Below are positions 38,093-51,242 of a stretch of 64,000 nt of DNA, in pieces. The stretch lies in the NCBI RefSeq assembly GCF_000496075.1, contig NZ_AWXZ01000039.1:496001-560000 (forward strand), in the 5' to 3' direction. This stretch comes from Lutibaculum baratangense AMV1. GTDB taxonomy: Bacteria; Pseudomonadota; Alphaproteobacteria; Rhizobiales; Tepidamorphaceae. The notes under the pieces are model-generated. The model was not told the origin of the DNA and searched no databases. It was given only the letters and a program-made list of their open reading frames with translations. Numbering within the stretch: the stretch's first letter is position 1; each line of letters starts with the position of its first letter. The position numbers were made by a program, and so were the translations under genes.

Positions 38093-39978
38093 CAGCTTGC
38101 CTGTTCGCCGAGGGCGATCCTCAAGCCTTCCTGGTTGACGCGGCTCCCGAGCTCGGCCTCCAGGCCGTCGATATACTGGCCGATGAGGTCGTTCGCGATG
38201 GCGGACTGCAACTGCTGCGACACGGGGCCATCCGGCTGCGCCTCGAACTCAGGCACGCCGACGCTCGTCACGCGGAAGATCACCCGTTGCGCGGGGTTGG
38301 CCCCCGTCGTCTGGGCGACCTCGCCGCGGGGCGTCGTGAACATGAGGCCGAGCGCCGCCTGGCCGAAGTCGCCCGAGTCCTGGGTGCGCCGGACGGGGCC
38401 CAGCGACAGCACGCTCGTGCCCAGCTCCTGCGCCACGTCTTCGAGGCTCGCGCCCTCTTCAATCCGCGCCACCAGCTCGTCCGCCCGCTCCTCGACCTGC
38501 GTGCCCTGCTGCTCGGCGACCCAGGCGGCGGCGACGGCATCGCGCGCCTCCTCGAAGTCGAGCTGCCGGGACGGCGCGATCTCGGTGACGCCGTACCAGA
38601 CATAGCCGTCGTCGCCGACCTGGATGGGGTCCGTCTCGATGCCGATATCGGTCTCGAAGACGCCCGCGAGGAGGTCGTTCGCCTGCGGCAGGGCAATCTG
38701 CTCGCCCTCCGGAGAGCGGCCGGCCTGGTCGACGACGACCTGACGATGCTCGAGGCCCCGCGTCTCCGCGATCTCCTGAAGCGTCATGCCGGACGCGCGG
38801 TCGTCCTCGATGTTGTCGTAGACGTCGAGGATCTCGTCGCGGGCGCGGGCGGTCGCGACGCTCTCGCGGACCTGGGGAGCGATCTCCTCCAGGGACGGTT
38901 CATGCCCCGCCTCGACGGCGGTGATGCGGAGAAGCACGGTGGAGAAGCGGCCTTCGACCGGCGCGCTGACCTCGCCCTCGCCGAGTGCAAAGGCCGCCTC
39001 GGCGACCGCCGGGTCCACCACCTGCTCACGCGTGAGCGTCCCCAGGTCGATGTCCTGCTCGCTAAGCCCACGCGCCTCGGCAACCTCGCCGAATGTCCGC
39101 TCTCCGCTCGTGATCTCGGTGTAGGCAGCCTCGGCGGCTTCGCTTGAGTCGAACGAGATCTGCTCGATCGAACGCCGCTCCGCCACCGTGAACTCGCCGC
39201 GCCGCGCCGCGAACTCGGCCTCGATGTCCTCCTGCGAGACCTCGATCGTGTCCGCCACCGCCTCCGGTGTGACCTCGATCAGTGAAACGGTGCGGTATTC
39301 CGGCGCGGTGAACTCGGCCTGGCGGGCCTCGTAGAATTCACGCAGCACCGACTCATCGGGTTCCTCCACGGGGCCCAGCGCTTCGGGCGAGACCACGACG
39401 AACTCCGCCGACCGCGTCTCGTTGATGTAGCGGTGGAAGGCCGCGGCCATGGTTTCCGGCGCCGTGGCGGCGCCGCCCACGGCCTCGCCGATCGCCCGGC
39501 GCTGGAGCAGCTGCCGCTGGCGTGCGACGAACGCGCCCTCGCTGTAGCCCGTCGCGCGCAGGTACTGGTCGAAGGCGCCGCGGTCGAACTGGCCGCCGGG
39601 GGTCTGGAAGGCCTGCTCCGTGCGGATGCTCTCGGCGACGACGGCGTCCGGCACGCGGAGATTGCGCCGCGAGGCCTCGTCCTCGAGCGCCGCCTCGGCC
39701 ATGAGCCTGCCGAGGACCTGCGAATCGAGCCCGATCTGGCGGGCCTGCTCCATCGTCAGGTAAGTGCCCGAGCGGCGCGAGATCGACTGGATCTCGTCGC
39801 GAAGGGCCTGGCGGTAGGCCTCGACGGTCACTTCCGTCTCCCCCACCTCCGCCACCGTCGTCGCGGTGCGGGTCCGGAAGATGTCCGCCACACCCCAGAC
39901 CGCGAAGCTCGCCACCAACAGGAAGATGAATATCTTGGCGAGGAAGCTGCCGGTGCCTCTGCGCAATGCCTCGAGCAT
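38092..39978 (-). CDS. ppiD: PpiD-like membrane-anchored peptidyl-prolyl isomerase/chaperone
   Basis: A 628-residue inner-membrane protein with its bulk in the periplasm. A short basic N-terminus and one membrane helix (about 14-34) are followed by a SurA-N-type chaperone domain, a degenerate parvulin-like PpiC region in the middle (about 230-370) and a helical C-terminal part. It helps newly exported proteins leave the Sec translocon. ATG 39978 gives the standard LRRGTGSFLAKIFIFLL start. It heads the trpEGDC-moaC-moeA run and is coupled to trpE. Confidence 0.9.
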   Translation of the reverse strand: MLEALRRGTGSFLAKIFIFLLVASFAVWGVADIFRTRTATTVAEVGETEVTVEAYRQALRDEIQSISRRSGTYLTMEQARQIGLDSQVLGRLMAEAALEDEASRRNLRVPDAVVAESIRTEQAFQTPGGQFDRGAFDQYLRATGYSEGAFVARQRQLLQRRAIGEAVGGAATAPETMAAAFHRYINETRSAEFVVVSPEALGPVEEPDESVLREFYEARQAEFTAPEYRTVSLIEVTPEAVADTIEVSQEDIEAEFAARRGEFTVAERRSIEQISFDSSEAAEAAYTEITSGERTFGEVAEARGLSEQDIDLGTLTREQVVDPAVAEAAFALGEGEVSAPVEGRFSTVLLRITAVEAGHEPSLEEIAPQVRESVATARARDEILDVYDNIEDDRASGMTLQEIAETRGLEHRQVVVDQAGRSPEGEQIALPQANDLLAGVFETDIGIETDPIQVGDDGYVWYGVTEIAPSRQLDFEEARDAVAAAWVAEQQGTQVEERADELVARIEEGASLEDVAQELGTSVLSLGPVRRTQDSGDFGQAALGLMFTTPRGEVAQTTGANPAQRVIFRVTSVGVPEFEAQPDGPVSQQLQSAIANDLIGQYIDGLEAELGSRVNQEGLRIALGEQAS

Positions 39979-40032
39979 CAGTTTTTCACGCGGTCCGATT
40001 GGCTTGGAGTGACTGGGGAAATCGAGCGGCGC

Positions 40033-40061
40033 ATAGTAGGTGTGGCCCTTCGGCGCCGCAA
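40033..40061 (-). promoter_or_regulatory. Candidate promoter of ppiD-trpEGDC-moaC-moeA operon
   Basis: On the minus strand TTGCGG (40061-40056) and TACTAT (40038-40033) are separated by exactly 17 bases. Transcription would start about 48 bases before the ppiD ATG. This is the only reasonable promoter seen upstream of the seven coupled minus-strand genes. Confidence 0.5.
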
Positions 40062-40173
40062 GTGTCGAAGGCGAGGCGGCTCGTCGCGGCATCCGGGCGG
40101 CTGGCGAGCTTGACAGGCGCGTGCCGCGCATGCGTCGACTCCGTATGGGTGAAGGGACCGGAGGAGGCCGCCC

Positions 40174-40461
40174 GTGGTCAAGCTGACGCTCGTGTCGTGG
40201 CAGGAGATTCCGTCGATGATCGAGGCTCGCGACGGGCGCGACCGTGCCCGCGTGGAGCTCAGCGCCCGGTTCCAGGAGCTGATCGACATGATGGCGATGC
40301 GGCGGGGCCTCGCCGGCACGGACGCCTATCTGGAGGCCTGGCGGCGCCAGCCGCTGGTGGAGCGCGAGGGTGGCTGCGAGGATCTCGCCAGAGCTGCCGC
40401 CGACGAATTCGAGGCGCGCTACGAAGACATACGCGCCGCCGCGATCGCGACGCCCGCTTGA
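40174..40461 (+). CDS. Small 'virulence factor' family protein
   Basis: 95 residues, soluble, helical and acidic, with GTG start after GGAGGAGG. The sequence (LTLVSWQEIPSMIEA at the start) matches my memory of the small protein family named 'virulence factor' that in alphaproteobacteria travels with methylene-tetrahydrofolate reductase and corrinoid methyltransferase genes. Molecular role unknown. It lies five bases before a MetH-reactivation-like gene and is probably cotranscribed with it. Confidence 0.65.
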   Translation: MVKLTLVSWQEIPSMIEARDGRDRARVELSARFQELIDMMAMRRGLAGTDAYLEAWRRQPLVEREGGCEDLARAAADEFEARYEDIRAAAIATPA

Positions 40462-40466
40462 GGTCC

Positions 40467-41159
40467 ATGGCACCGCCGGAGACCGGCCCGGCCGGCCGAT
40501 GGGAGGGGCGCCTCGAGGCGCCGCCCGTCCCGCGCATCCTGCGCGTGCACGGCTACCGGGATCCTGCCCGCGTCCGGCGCCCCATCCTGCGGGCCGCCGA
40601 GGCGGCCGCGGCGCTGGCGCCGGACGTCGCCGCGCCGGTCGCCGTGTGGCGGCGCTTCTCCATCGCGGCGCTGGAGCCCGAGGCGCTCCACCTCTCCTCC
40701 GGGGTCTCCTTCTCCGGCGCCTCCTTCGCACGCACGCTGCGGAACTGCACCGAAGTCGCGGTCTTCATCCTGACGCTCGGGGAGCGGCTCGACGAGGAGA
40801 TTTCCGCAAGGATGCAGGATGAGCCGGTCGAGGCGCTCTTCCTCGACACGGCCGGATGGCTCTCCGTCGAACGGGCGACGCGCGATCTCGCACGCCACCT
40901 CGACCAGGTTCTCGGCCCCGAGTTGCGCACCGGCGTGCGGCTCGGGCCAGGCTATGACTACCGGGGGGAGGAGGCGCGCAGGAGCTGGCCGCTCGAGGAA
41001 CAGCATGCGCTCTTTTCGCTTTTCGTCCCCGGCGAACCACCCGTGCGGCTCCTGGAGAGTTGCGCTATGACCCCCAAGATGTCGCGGTCGGGCCTGTTCG
41101 GCCTCCTTGCCGCCGGCACGGCAGCAACCGACGAGAACGCAGGAGCTTTCCCAAGATGA
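40467..41159 (+). CDS. Stand-alone MetH-type cobalamin reactivation domain protein
   Basis: A 230-residue protein resembling the C-terminal activation domain of cobalamin-dependent methionine synthase. The RLGPGY segment (158-163) corresponds to the MetH RxxPGY motif that holds S-adenosylmethionine, and [19 protein letters not shown] (195-213) fits the end of that domain. In alphaproteobacteria with split methionine synthase the reactivation part is a separate gene, and this is a candidate for it; the other parts are not in the window. Its stop overlaps the tpiA start. Confidence 0.72.
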   Translation: MAPPETGPAGRWEGRLEAPPVPRILRVHGYRDPARVRRPILRAAEAAAALAPDVAAPVAVWRRFSIAALEPEALHLSSGVSFSGASFARTLRNCTEVAVFILTLGERLDEEISARMQDEPVEALFLDTAGWLSVERATRDLARHLDQVLGPELRTGVRLGPGYDYRGEEARRSWPLEEQHALFSLFVPGEPPVRLLESCAMTPKMSRSGLFGLLAAGTAATDENAGAFPR

Positions 41160-41920
41160 CACCCGGCGTACGGCCCCTGGTCGCTGGCAACTGGAAGATG
41201 AACGGGTTGCGCGGCAGCGAGCGAGAGTTCGAGGCCATGCTGGAGCGGGCCCGAGCGGATCGTGGCGCAGACCTGATGATCTGCCCGCCGGCGACGCTGC
41301 TGATGCGGCTGTCGGCGATCGCCGGCAACGGGCCCATCGCGCTCGGCGGGCAGGATTGTCATGCCGAGGTGTCCGGGGCGCACACGGGCGACCTCTCCGC
41401 GGAGATGCTCGCGGATGCCGGCGCGACGGCCGTGATCCTCGGCCACTCGGAGCGGCGGCAGGACCATGGGGAGACGAGCGCGCAGGTCGCCGCGAAGGTC
41501 GAGGCGGCGTGGCGGGCCGGTCTGACCGCCATTGTCTGCGTCGGCGAGACGGAAGCGGAGCGCGACGAGGGCAGGGCGGTCGAGGTCGTGCTCGGCCAGC
41601 TCCAGGGATCGGTGCCCGAAGGGGCCACGCACGAGACGCTCGTCGTGGCCTACGAGCCCGTCTGGGCGATCGGCACCGGACGCACGCCGACGGCGGAGGA
41701 CGTGCGGGAGATGCATTCGCGGCAACGCGAGGGGCTCAAGGCGCGGTTCGGCAAGGCCGGCGAGGCGATCCGCATCCTCTACGGCGGATCGGTGAAGCCC
41801 GCGAACGCCGCCGAACTGATGGCGATCGCCAATGTCGACGGCGCGCTCGTCGGCGGTGCCAGCCTCAAAGCGGACGATTTTATGGGCATTGCTGCGGCAT
41901 ACGAAACGTTGAGCGGATAG
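41156..41920 (+). CDS. tpiA: Triose-phosphate isomerase
   Basis: Interconverts dihydroxyacetone phosphate and glyceraldehyde 3-phosphate. 254 residues with the catalytic lysine in GNWKMNG, histidine in LGHSERR, glutamate in [12 protein letters not shown] and phosphate-binding [11 protein letters not shown] 41156 follows AGGAG at ten bases and overlaps the previous stop by four bases. Confidence 0.97.
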   Translation: MTPGVRPLVAGNWKMNGLRGSEREFEAMLERARADRGADLMICPPATLLMRLSAIAGNGPIALGGQDCHAEVSGAHTGDLSAEMLADAGATAVILGHSERRQDHGETSAQVAAKVEAAWRAGLTAIVCVGETEAERDEGRAVEVVLGQLQGSVPEGATHETLVVAYEPVWAIGTGRTPTAEDVREMHSRQREGLKARFGKAGEAIRILYGGSVKPANAAELMAIANVDGALVGGASLKADDFMGIAAAYETLSG

Positions 41921-41935
41921 GCTGGGAGTGGTGGC

Positions 41936-43054
41936 ATGACGGCTCTGCGGTTGGCGTGGCTCGCATGCGCCGGGTTTCTGGTTCTCGCCTCCCCCGCACC
42001 CGGCTGGGCCCAGCCCGCCCCTGACGGCCAGGCCGAGCCGGCCGCGGCGGAGGAGACCGGAGCGGAGCGCGAGGCCGAGGCCGGGGAAGGGGACGCCGAG
42101 TCCGCGGAGGATGGTGCCGACAGCGTGGCGCAGGCGCTGGAGGAGCCGGGCGCCCAGGGTGTTCTGGAACAGGATCTGACGGTGCAACACCAGGACGATC
42201 AACTCGCCGGCACCTATGCCTGGCCCGACGGCGAGGAGCCGTGGGCAGCGGCTCTCTTCATCTCCGGCTCCGGCCCGACCGATCGCAATGGCAACCAGCC
42301 GGGCCTCGTGAACGATTCGCTGAAGCAGCTCGCGCTCGGCCTTGCGGCGCAGGGTGTCGCGACGCTCCGCTTCGACAAGCGCGGCGTCGGCGAGAGCCTG
42401 GACGCCGCGCCGCCGGAGGACCGGCTGCGTTTCGACACCTACGTCCGCGACGCCGTGCTCTGGCTGATTCGGCTCAGGGAGGAGGCGCCGGACGTGCCGG
42501 TTTTCCTCGTTGGCCACAGCGAGGGCGCTCTCGTCGCGACGATGGTGCTGCAGCAGGTCGACGCGGACGGGCTCGTGCTTCTGGCCCCGGCGGGCACCAG
42601 GGCGAGCGATCTGATCCGCCGCCAGCTCGACGCCGCGGGCCTGCCCGGACCGACGCAGGAGAGGGCGGAAGAGATCCTGCAGTCTCTCGAGCGGGCGGAG
42701 ATGGTGGACGACGTGCCAGACGAGCTCGCCCCGATATTCCGCCAGAGCGTCCAGCCCTATGTCATCTCCTGGTTCGCGCTCGACCCGCGCGACGAGCTCG
42801 CGCGGCTCGACGTACCGACGCTCGTCGTGCAGGGCACGGCCGACCTGCAGGTCGGGCGGGAGGGTGCCGAGCGCCTGGCCGCCGCGAGCGATCGCGTGGA
42901 TTTCACGGTGATCGAGGGAATGAACCACGTCTTGAAACCCGCCCCCATGGAGCGCGAGGCCAATCTCGCCACCTACGCGAGCCCCACGCCGCCTGTCGAC
43001 AAGCGGGTGACGGAGGAGGTGGTGGGTTTCATGAGGCGGGTCGCCGCGCCGTGA
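41936..43054 (+). CDS. Secreted alpha/beta hydrolase with acidic linker
   Basis: 372 residues. A signal peptide (cleavage after GWA, residue 25) is followed by about 50 residues made mostly of Ala, Glu, Asp and Gly, then an alpha/beta-hydrolase domain with nucleophile Ser195 in GHSEG, an oxyanion region FISGSGPTDRNG, and the catalytic histidine in EGMNHVLKP. It is similar to periplasmic serine hydrolases acting on small esters. The acidic linker could keep the domain away from the membrane or bind cations. Substrate unknown. Confidence 0.8.
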   Translation: MTALRLAWLACAGFLVLASPAPGWAQPAPDGQAEPAAAEETGAEREAEAGEGDAESAEDGADSVAQALEEPGAQGVLEQDLTVQHQDDQLAGTYAWPDGEEPWAAALFISGSGPTDRNGNQPGLVNDSLKQLALGLAAQGVATLRFDKRGVGESLDAAPPEDRLRFDTYVRDAVLWLIRLREEAPDVPVFLVGHSEGALVATMVLQQVDADGLVLLAPAGTRASDLIRRQLDAAGLPGPTQERAEEILQSLERAEMVDDVPDELAPIFRQSVQPYVISWFALDPRDELARLDVPTLVVQGTADLQVGREGAERLAAASDRVDFTVIEGMNHVLKPAPMEREANLATYASPTPPVDKRVTEEVVGFMRRVAAP

Positions 43055-43168
43055 ATGTGACCGCGGCCTCTTGACCTCGCGGCCCAGTGGGTTCACTTCG
43101 CGGGGTAGCTTGGGCCGGCGCGAGAGTGTACAACGCGCCTCAAACTCCCCATCCGGACATCGACAGGT

Positions 43169-43543
43169 ATGGAAACGGTTCTCATCGTCATCCACCTCAT
43201 GGTGGTGATCGCGCTCGTTGGCGTCGTGCTCGTGCAGAAGTCGGAAGGCGGCGCGCTGGGCATCGGCGGTGGCGGCGGCGGCAACTTCATGTCGGGCCGC
43301 GGCTCGGCGAACGTGCTGACGCGCACGACGACGATCCTCGCGGTCGCCTTCTTCGCCACCAGCATCAGTCTCACGCTTCTGGCCCGCCAGGGTGCGCCGA
43401 CGTCGATCCTCGACAGCGCAGCGCCACGCGCGCCTGCCGCGGGCGAGGCACCGGCCGACGGGGCTGGCGAGGGCTCGGGCAGCATTCTCGACCAGCTTCG
43501 CCAGAACCAGCCGGCCGAGCCGCAGGTTCCGCAGTCGCAGTGA
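43169..43543 (+). CDS. secG: Preprotein translocase subunit SecG
   Basis: Small subunit of the SecYEG channel. 124 residues with two membrane helices (about 1-22 and 52-72) joined by the glycine-rich GGGGGGNFMSGRGSANVLTR loop typical of SecG. The C-terminal 45 residues are a low-complexity Ala/Pro/Gln tail. Position before pyrG is usual for the class. Confidence 0.95.
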   Translation: METVLIVIHLMVVIALVGVVLVQKSEGGALGIGGGGGGNFMSGRGSANVLTRTTTILAVAFFATSISLTLLARQGAPTSILDSAAPRAPAAGEAPADGAGEGSGSILDQLRQNQPAEPQVPQSQ

Positions 43544-43595
43544 GTTGGCCGGCGCGCGACGTCGCGCCGTCGCCGCCCGCGCGGCGAGATACTGA

Positions 43596-45239
<1,644 letters not shown>

Positions 45240-45250
45240 GGAGTTTCACG

Positions 45251-46126
45251 ATGGCGCGCGGCATCGATCATCTCGTCATCGCCGTGCGCGATCTCGAGCG
45301 TGTCCGCGAGCTCTACGCCGCGATGGGCTTCACCCTGACGCCCGTGGCCCAGCATCCCTTCGGAACGGCGAACAGCCTCGTGCAGCTGCAGGGATCGTTC
45401 CTGGAGCTCCTGACCCTCGCGGACGCGGCCGCCATTCCGGTGCCCGAGCCCGGCGCCTTCAGCTTTCCCCGCTTCAACCAGCGCTTCCTCGATCGGCGCG
45501 AGGGCATCGCGATGCTGGTGCTCGAAACGCATGACGCGGTGGGGGACGGGCAGACCTTCGCGAAAGCCGGCCTGCAGTCCTACCTGCCGTTCGAGTTCGG
45601 CCGCGACGCCACCATGCCGGACGGAACGAAGCTGCGCGTCGGCTTCAAGCTCGCCTTCGCGAGCGATCCGCTTGCGCCGGAGGCCGGCTTCTTCACCTGC
45701 CAGCAGCTGAAGCCGGAGGCGTTCTGGAAGCCCGAGTACCAGAGGCACGACAACACGGCGGTGAGCGTCGTCGAGACCCTGATCGTCTCGCCGCAGCCGG
45801 CCGACCATCGCGACTTCCTCCTCGGCTTCACCGGCTGCGACGCGGTGCGCGAGGTGGATGGCGGCCTCCTCTTCGAGACCCCGCGCGGTGCAGTGCGCGT
45901 CGTCTCGCCCGCCACGATGCGTGCGGCCTGGGGCGAGGCGATCGACGGGTCCGCGTTCGACCGCGCCCGGATCGCTGGCACGGTGATCGGGGTCGCGGAT
46001 CTCCGGGCAGCGGGCCGGCGGCTCCAGGGAGCGGGAATGACCTTCGCCGAGCGCGGGGGCAGGCTCGTCGTCGGCGCGCGCGACGTGATGGGCACGGCGA
46101 TCGCGTTCGAAGAGGTCCGGGCGTAG
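45251..46126 (+). CDS. VOC-family protein with Glyoxalase_3-type fold
   Basis: 291 residues built of paired beta-alpha-beta-beta-beta modules (GIDHLVIAVRDLERVRELYA at the start, then the second module from about 165). This double module resembles Glyoxalase_3/VOC proteins of unknown substrate. ATG follows the pyrG stop by 11 bases and is probably cotranscribed. Possible metal ligands are His7 and a glutamate near residue 57 (FLELLTL), as in VOC dioxygenase-like enzymes. No firm function. Confidence 0.75.
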   Translation: MARGIDHLVIAVRDLERVRELYAAMGFTLTPVAQHPFGTANSLVQLQGSFLELLTLADAAAIPVPEPGAFSFPRFNQRFLDRREGIAMLVLETHDAVGDGQTFAKAGLQSYLPFEFGRDATMPDGTKLRVGFKLAFASDPLAPEAGFFTCQQLKPEAFWKPEYQRHDNTAVSVVETLIVSPQPADHRDFLLGFTGCDAVREVDGGLLFETPRGAVRVVSPATMRAAWGEAIDGSAFDRARIAGTVIGVADLRAAGRRLQGAGMTFAERGGRLVVGARDVMGTAIAFEEVRA

Positions 46127-46186
46127 CCTCACCGGCCTCAACGTTCGGCGGGAACCGCTGCGCCCGGTTGCCGGTTCTCTCCGGCC

Positions 46187-47218
46187 ATGATCGAGCCAGC
46201 CCTCAGCTATGCCTCCGACGAGGAACCGGGTTTCCGCCGCAAGCGCAGCGGCAAGGGGTTCGCGTTCTACGATTGCGACGGGAAGCTGATCAAGGACGAG
46301 GACGAGCGGGCGCGTATCCGCAAGCTCGCAATCCCGCCCGCATGGGAGAACGTCTGGATCTGCCCGGATCCTTCCGGCCACATCCAGGCGACCGGCCGGG
46401 ATGCGAAGGGCCGCAAGCAGTACATCTATCATCCCGAGTACCGAGCCTGGCGCGAGCACCACAAGTTCGCGCACATCCTGCAATTCGCGGTGAAGCTGCC
46501 GGAGCTGCGCCAGCGGGTGCGGGTCGATCTCGCGAAGCGCAAGCTCAGCCGCGAGCTCGTGCTGGCGACAGCGGTGCGGATGATCGAGCAGACGCTGATC
46601 CGCGTCGGCAACGACGTCTACGCCAAGCAGAACAAGAGCTACGGTCTGACGACGCTCAGGCAGAAGCACCTCGACTACGAGGGCCACACGATACGGCTGC
46701 ACTTCACCGGCAAGTCGGGCCAGGAGGTGGACACGACCTTGCGCGACCGCCGCGTCGAGACCGTGCTCAGGAAGATGGAAGGTCTGCCGGGCCAGCACCT
46801 CTTCAAGTATGTCGACGAGGATGGCGAGCCGCACCGGATCCAGTCGGCGGACGTGAACGAGTATATCCGCGAGACGATGGGCGAGGAGTTCTCGGCGAAG
46901 GATTTCCGGACGTGGGCCGCCACCGTGTTCGCGGCGCTCGCGCTCCTCGAATACGAGGCGGCGGAGACGAAGAAGGTCCAGCAGTCGAACATCAAGCGGG
47001 CGATCGAGCGGGTCTCACGCCGGCTCGGCAACACCCCGTCGGTCTGCCGCAAGAGCTACGTCCACCCCGAGGTGATCGAGGGCTATGTCGACGGCACGCT
47101 CGCCAAGGTGCTGAAGCGGAAAGTGGACGAGGAGATCGCGGAGGACGACGACCTGTCCGCCGACGAGAAGGCGGTCCTGAAGTTCCTGAGCCGCCGGATC
47201 GAGCGCGAGGCGGCGTGA
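46187..47218 (+). CDS. DNA topoisomerase IB (poxvirus-type)
   Basis: Relaxes supercoils through a 3'-phosphotyrosyl intermediate. 343 residues with an N-terminal DNA-clamp domain (IPPAWENVWICPDPSGHIQA, DAKGRKQYIYHP) and the C-terminal catalytic core: YGLTTLRQKH, the FTGKSG lysine region, DFRTWAAT with the active-site arginine, and the nucleophile Tyr291 in CRKSYVHP. A bacterial type IB enzyme, spread patchily among bacteria. ATG 46187 is 60 bases after the VOC gene. Confidence 0.93.
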   Translation: MIEPALSYASDEEPGFRRKRSGKGFAFYDCDGKLIKDEDERARIRKLAIPPAWENVWICPDPSGHIQATGRDAKGRKQYIYHPEYRAWREHHKFAHILQFAVKLPELRQRVRVDLAKRKLSRELVLATAVRMIEQTLIRVGNDVYAKQNKSYGLTTLRQKHLDYEGHTIRLHFTGKSGQEVDTTLRDRRVETVLRKMEGLPGQHLFKYVDEDGEPHRIQSADVNEYIRETMGEEFSAKDFRTWAATVFAALALLEYEAAETKKVQQSNIKRAIERVSRRLGNTPSVCRKSYVHPEVIEGYVDGTLAKVLKRKVDEEIAEDDDLSADEKAVLKFLSRRIEREAA

Positions 47219-47288
47219 GGCCGAGTCCTACGGCGAGGCTCCACTGGAGAGGCTTGTCGTACCACTCTGGATTCCGGTCTCCAGGACC

Positions 47289-49671
<2,383 letters not shown>

Positions 49672-49740
49672 GCTGCCGTTAAGCCCGACGTAACCTTGAT
49701 GATGTGTGGTGGTGACGGTCACCTCTAGCCGGAACCCACC

Positions 49741-50067
49741 ATGCGTCGTCGCAGGATTCACTCCCGCTCCGCCGGTCTCGTCATCCCGTTCGTGGGCGTC
49801 CTGATGTGCGCGTATTTCGTGTGGCACGGGCTGCACGGGGCGAACGGCTATCTCGCGCGGGAGCGCCTGGAGGTGCAGGCGGCGGAGCTTCAGGCCGAGC
49901 TGGCAGACGTCCAGGAGGAAAGGCGCCGCCTCGAGCGCCAGGTGGCGCTCCTGCGGCCCGAGAGCCTCGATCCCGACATGCTCGAGGAACGCGCCCGGGC
50001 GATTCTGAACCTCGCCGATCCCCACGATGTCGTGATCATGCGCGGGCGCGAGCAGCCGGGCGACTGA
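49741..50067 (+). CDS. FtsB/DivIC-family septum formation initiator
   Basis: A 108-residue bitopic membrane protein: a short basic N-terminus, one membrane helix at about 14-33 and a periplasmic coiled coil (VQAAELQAELADVQEERRRL), then a conserved tail (LDPDMLEERARAILNLADPHD). It would join FtsL and FtsQ in the divisome. Location between enolase and pdhA is typical for this gene. Confidence 0.88.
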   Translation: MRRRRIHSRSAGLVIPFVGVLMCAYFVWHGLHGANGYLARERLEVQAAELQAELADVQEERRRLERQVALLRPESLDPDMLEERARAILNLADPHDVVIMRGREQPGD

Positions 50068-50191
50068 GGCGGCCGGCCGCAGCTTCGCACGGGAAGATGG
50101 ACCGGCACGCCGATTAGGGCGGCTGCCCCGTATGGCCAAGCGCCGATCTATCGGCTACTTCTTTCCGCCAGTCGCAGGAAGGGAGTTCTCG

Positions 50192-51235
50192 ATGGCGGCC
50201 AATGCCAAAAAAACGAAGCCGTCTGACGCGGACGCGCCTGAAGTCGCCGTAACGACGCCCGCCCTCGCCGAGCTGGGCAGGGACGAGGAGCTCGAGGCGT
50301 ATCGCTCGATGCTGCTCATCCGCCGGTTCGAGGAGAAGGCGGGCCAGCTCTACGGAATGGGCCTGATCGGCGGTTTCTGCCATCTCTATATCGGGCAGGA
50401 GGCGGTCGTCGTCGGCATGCAACTCGTCGCCAAGGAAGGCGACCAGGTGATCACCGGCTACCGCGACCACGGCCACATGCTGGCCACCGGCATGGACCCG
50501 AAGGGCGTCATGGCCGAATTGACGGGCCGCCGCGGAGGCTACTCCAAGGGCAAGGGCGGCTCGATGCACATGTTCTCCGTCGAGAAGGGCTTCTACGGCG
50601 GACACGGCATCGTCGGCGCCCAGGTCTCGCTCGGCACGGGCCTCGCCTTCGCGAACAAGTACCGCGGCAACGACAACGTCTCCTTCACCTATTTCGGCGA
50701 CGGCGCGGCGAATCAGGGCCAGGTGTACGAGAGCTTCAACATGGCGCGGCTCTGGCACCTGCCTGTCGTCTACGTCATCGAGAACAACAAGTACGGCATG
50801 GGCACGAGCGTGGCTCGCGCCTCGGCGACGACGGACCTGTCGCAGCGCGGCCGCTCCTTCGACATTCCCGGGGAGCAGGTCGACGGCATGGACGTGCGGG
50901 CCGTGAAGGCCGCCGGCGAGCGCGCCGCCGAGATCTGCCGGAAGGGCGAGGGCCCCTACATCCTCGAGATGGTCACCTACCGCTATCGCGGGCATTCGAT
51001 GTCCGACCCCGCGAAATACCGCTCGCGCGACGAGGTGCAGAAGATGCGCCAGGAGCGCGACCCGATCGAGCAGGTCCGCAAGCGCCTCTCAGAGACGCAC
51101 GGGATGAGCGACGACGACCTGAAGGAGATCGACAAGGACATTCGCGCAGTCGTGAGCGAATCGGCCGAGTTCGCGCAGACGGATCCGGAACCGGACCCGA
51201 GCGAGCTGTGGACCGACATCGTACGCGAAGGATAA
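50192..51235 (+). CDS. pdhA: Pyruvate dehydrogenase E1 subunit alpha
   Basis: Thiamine-diphosphate-binding half of the E1 heterotetramer. 347 residues from ATG 50192, which has AGGAAGGGAG before it; an ATG 60 bases earlier in frame lacks a site. The TPP motif is [20 protein letters not shown] (GDG to the N of the helix), the [17 protein letters not shown] loop contains phosphorylation-loop-like residues, and the N-terminus is Ala/Lys-rich. First gene of the pdhABC-lpd operon. Confidence 0.97.
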   Translation: MAANAKKTKPSDADAPEVAVTTPALAELGRDEELEAYRSMLLIRRFEEKAGQLYGMGLIGGFCHLYIGQEAVVVGMQLVAKEGDQVITGYRDHGHMLATGMDPKGVMAELTGRRGGYSKGKGGSMHMFSVEKGFYGGHGIVGAQVSLGTGLAFANKYRGNDNVSFTYFGDGAANQGQVYESFNMARLWHLPVVYVIENNKYGMGTSVARASATTDLSQRGRSFDIPGEQVDGMDVRAVKAAGERAAEICRKGEGPYILEMVTYRYRGHSMSDPAKYRSRDEVQKMRQERDPIEQVRKRLSETHGMSDDDLKEIDKDIRAVVSESAEFAQTDPEPDPSELWTDIVREG

Positions 51236-51242
51236 GAAGACC

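Noticed and set aside
40110-40115. Perfect TTGACA before the 'virulence factor' gene
   Set aside because: No acceptable -10 box at 16-18 bases; nearest hexamers are CGTCGA and GTCGAC. Possibly part of a promoter, but too weak to annotate.
43554-43567. Perfect 14-base palindrome GCGCGACGTCGCGC between secG and pyrG
   Set aside because: Short, GC-rich and expected by chance in this base composition; no T run, no known operator.
49711-49723. GGTGA-CGG-TCACC inverted repeat before the FtsB-like gene
   Set aside because: Five-base arms and no promoter next to it; nothing separates it from chance.
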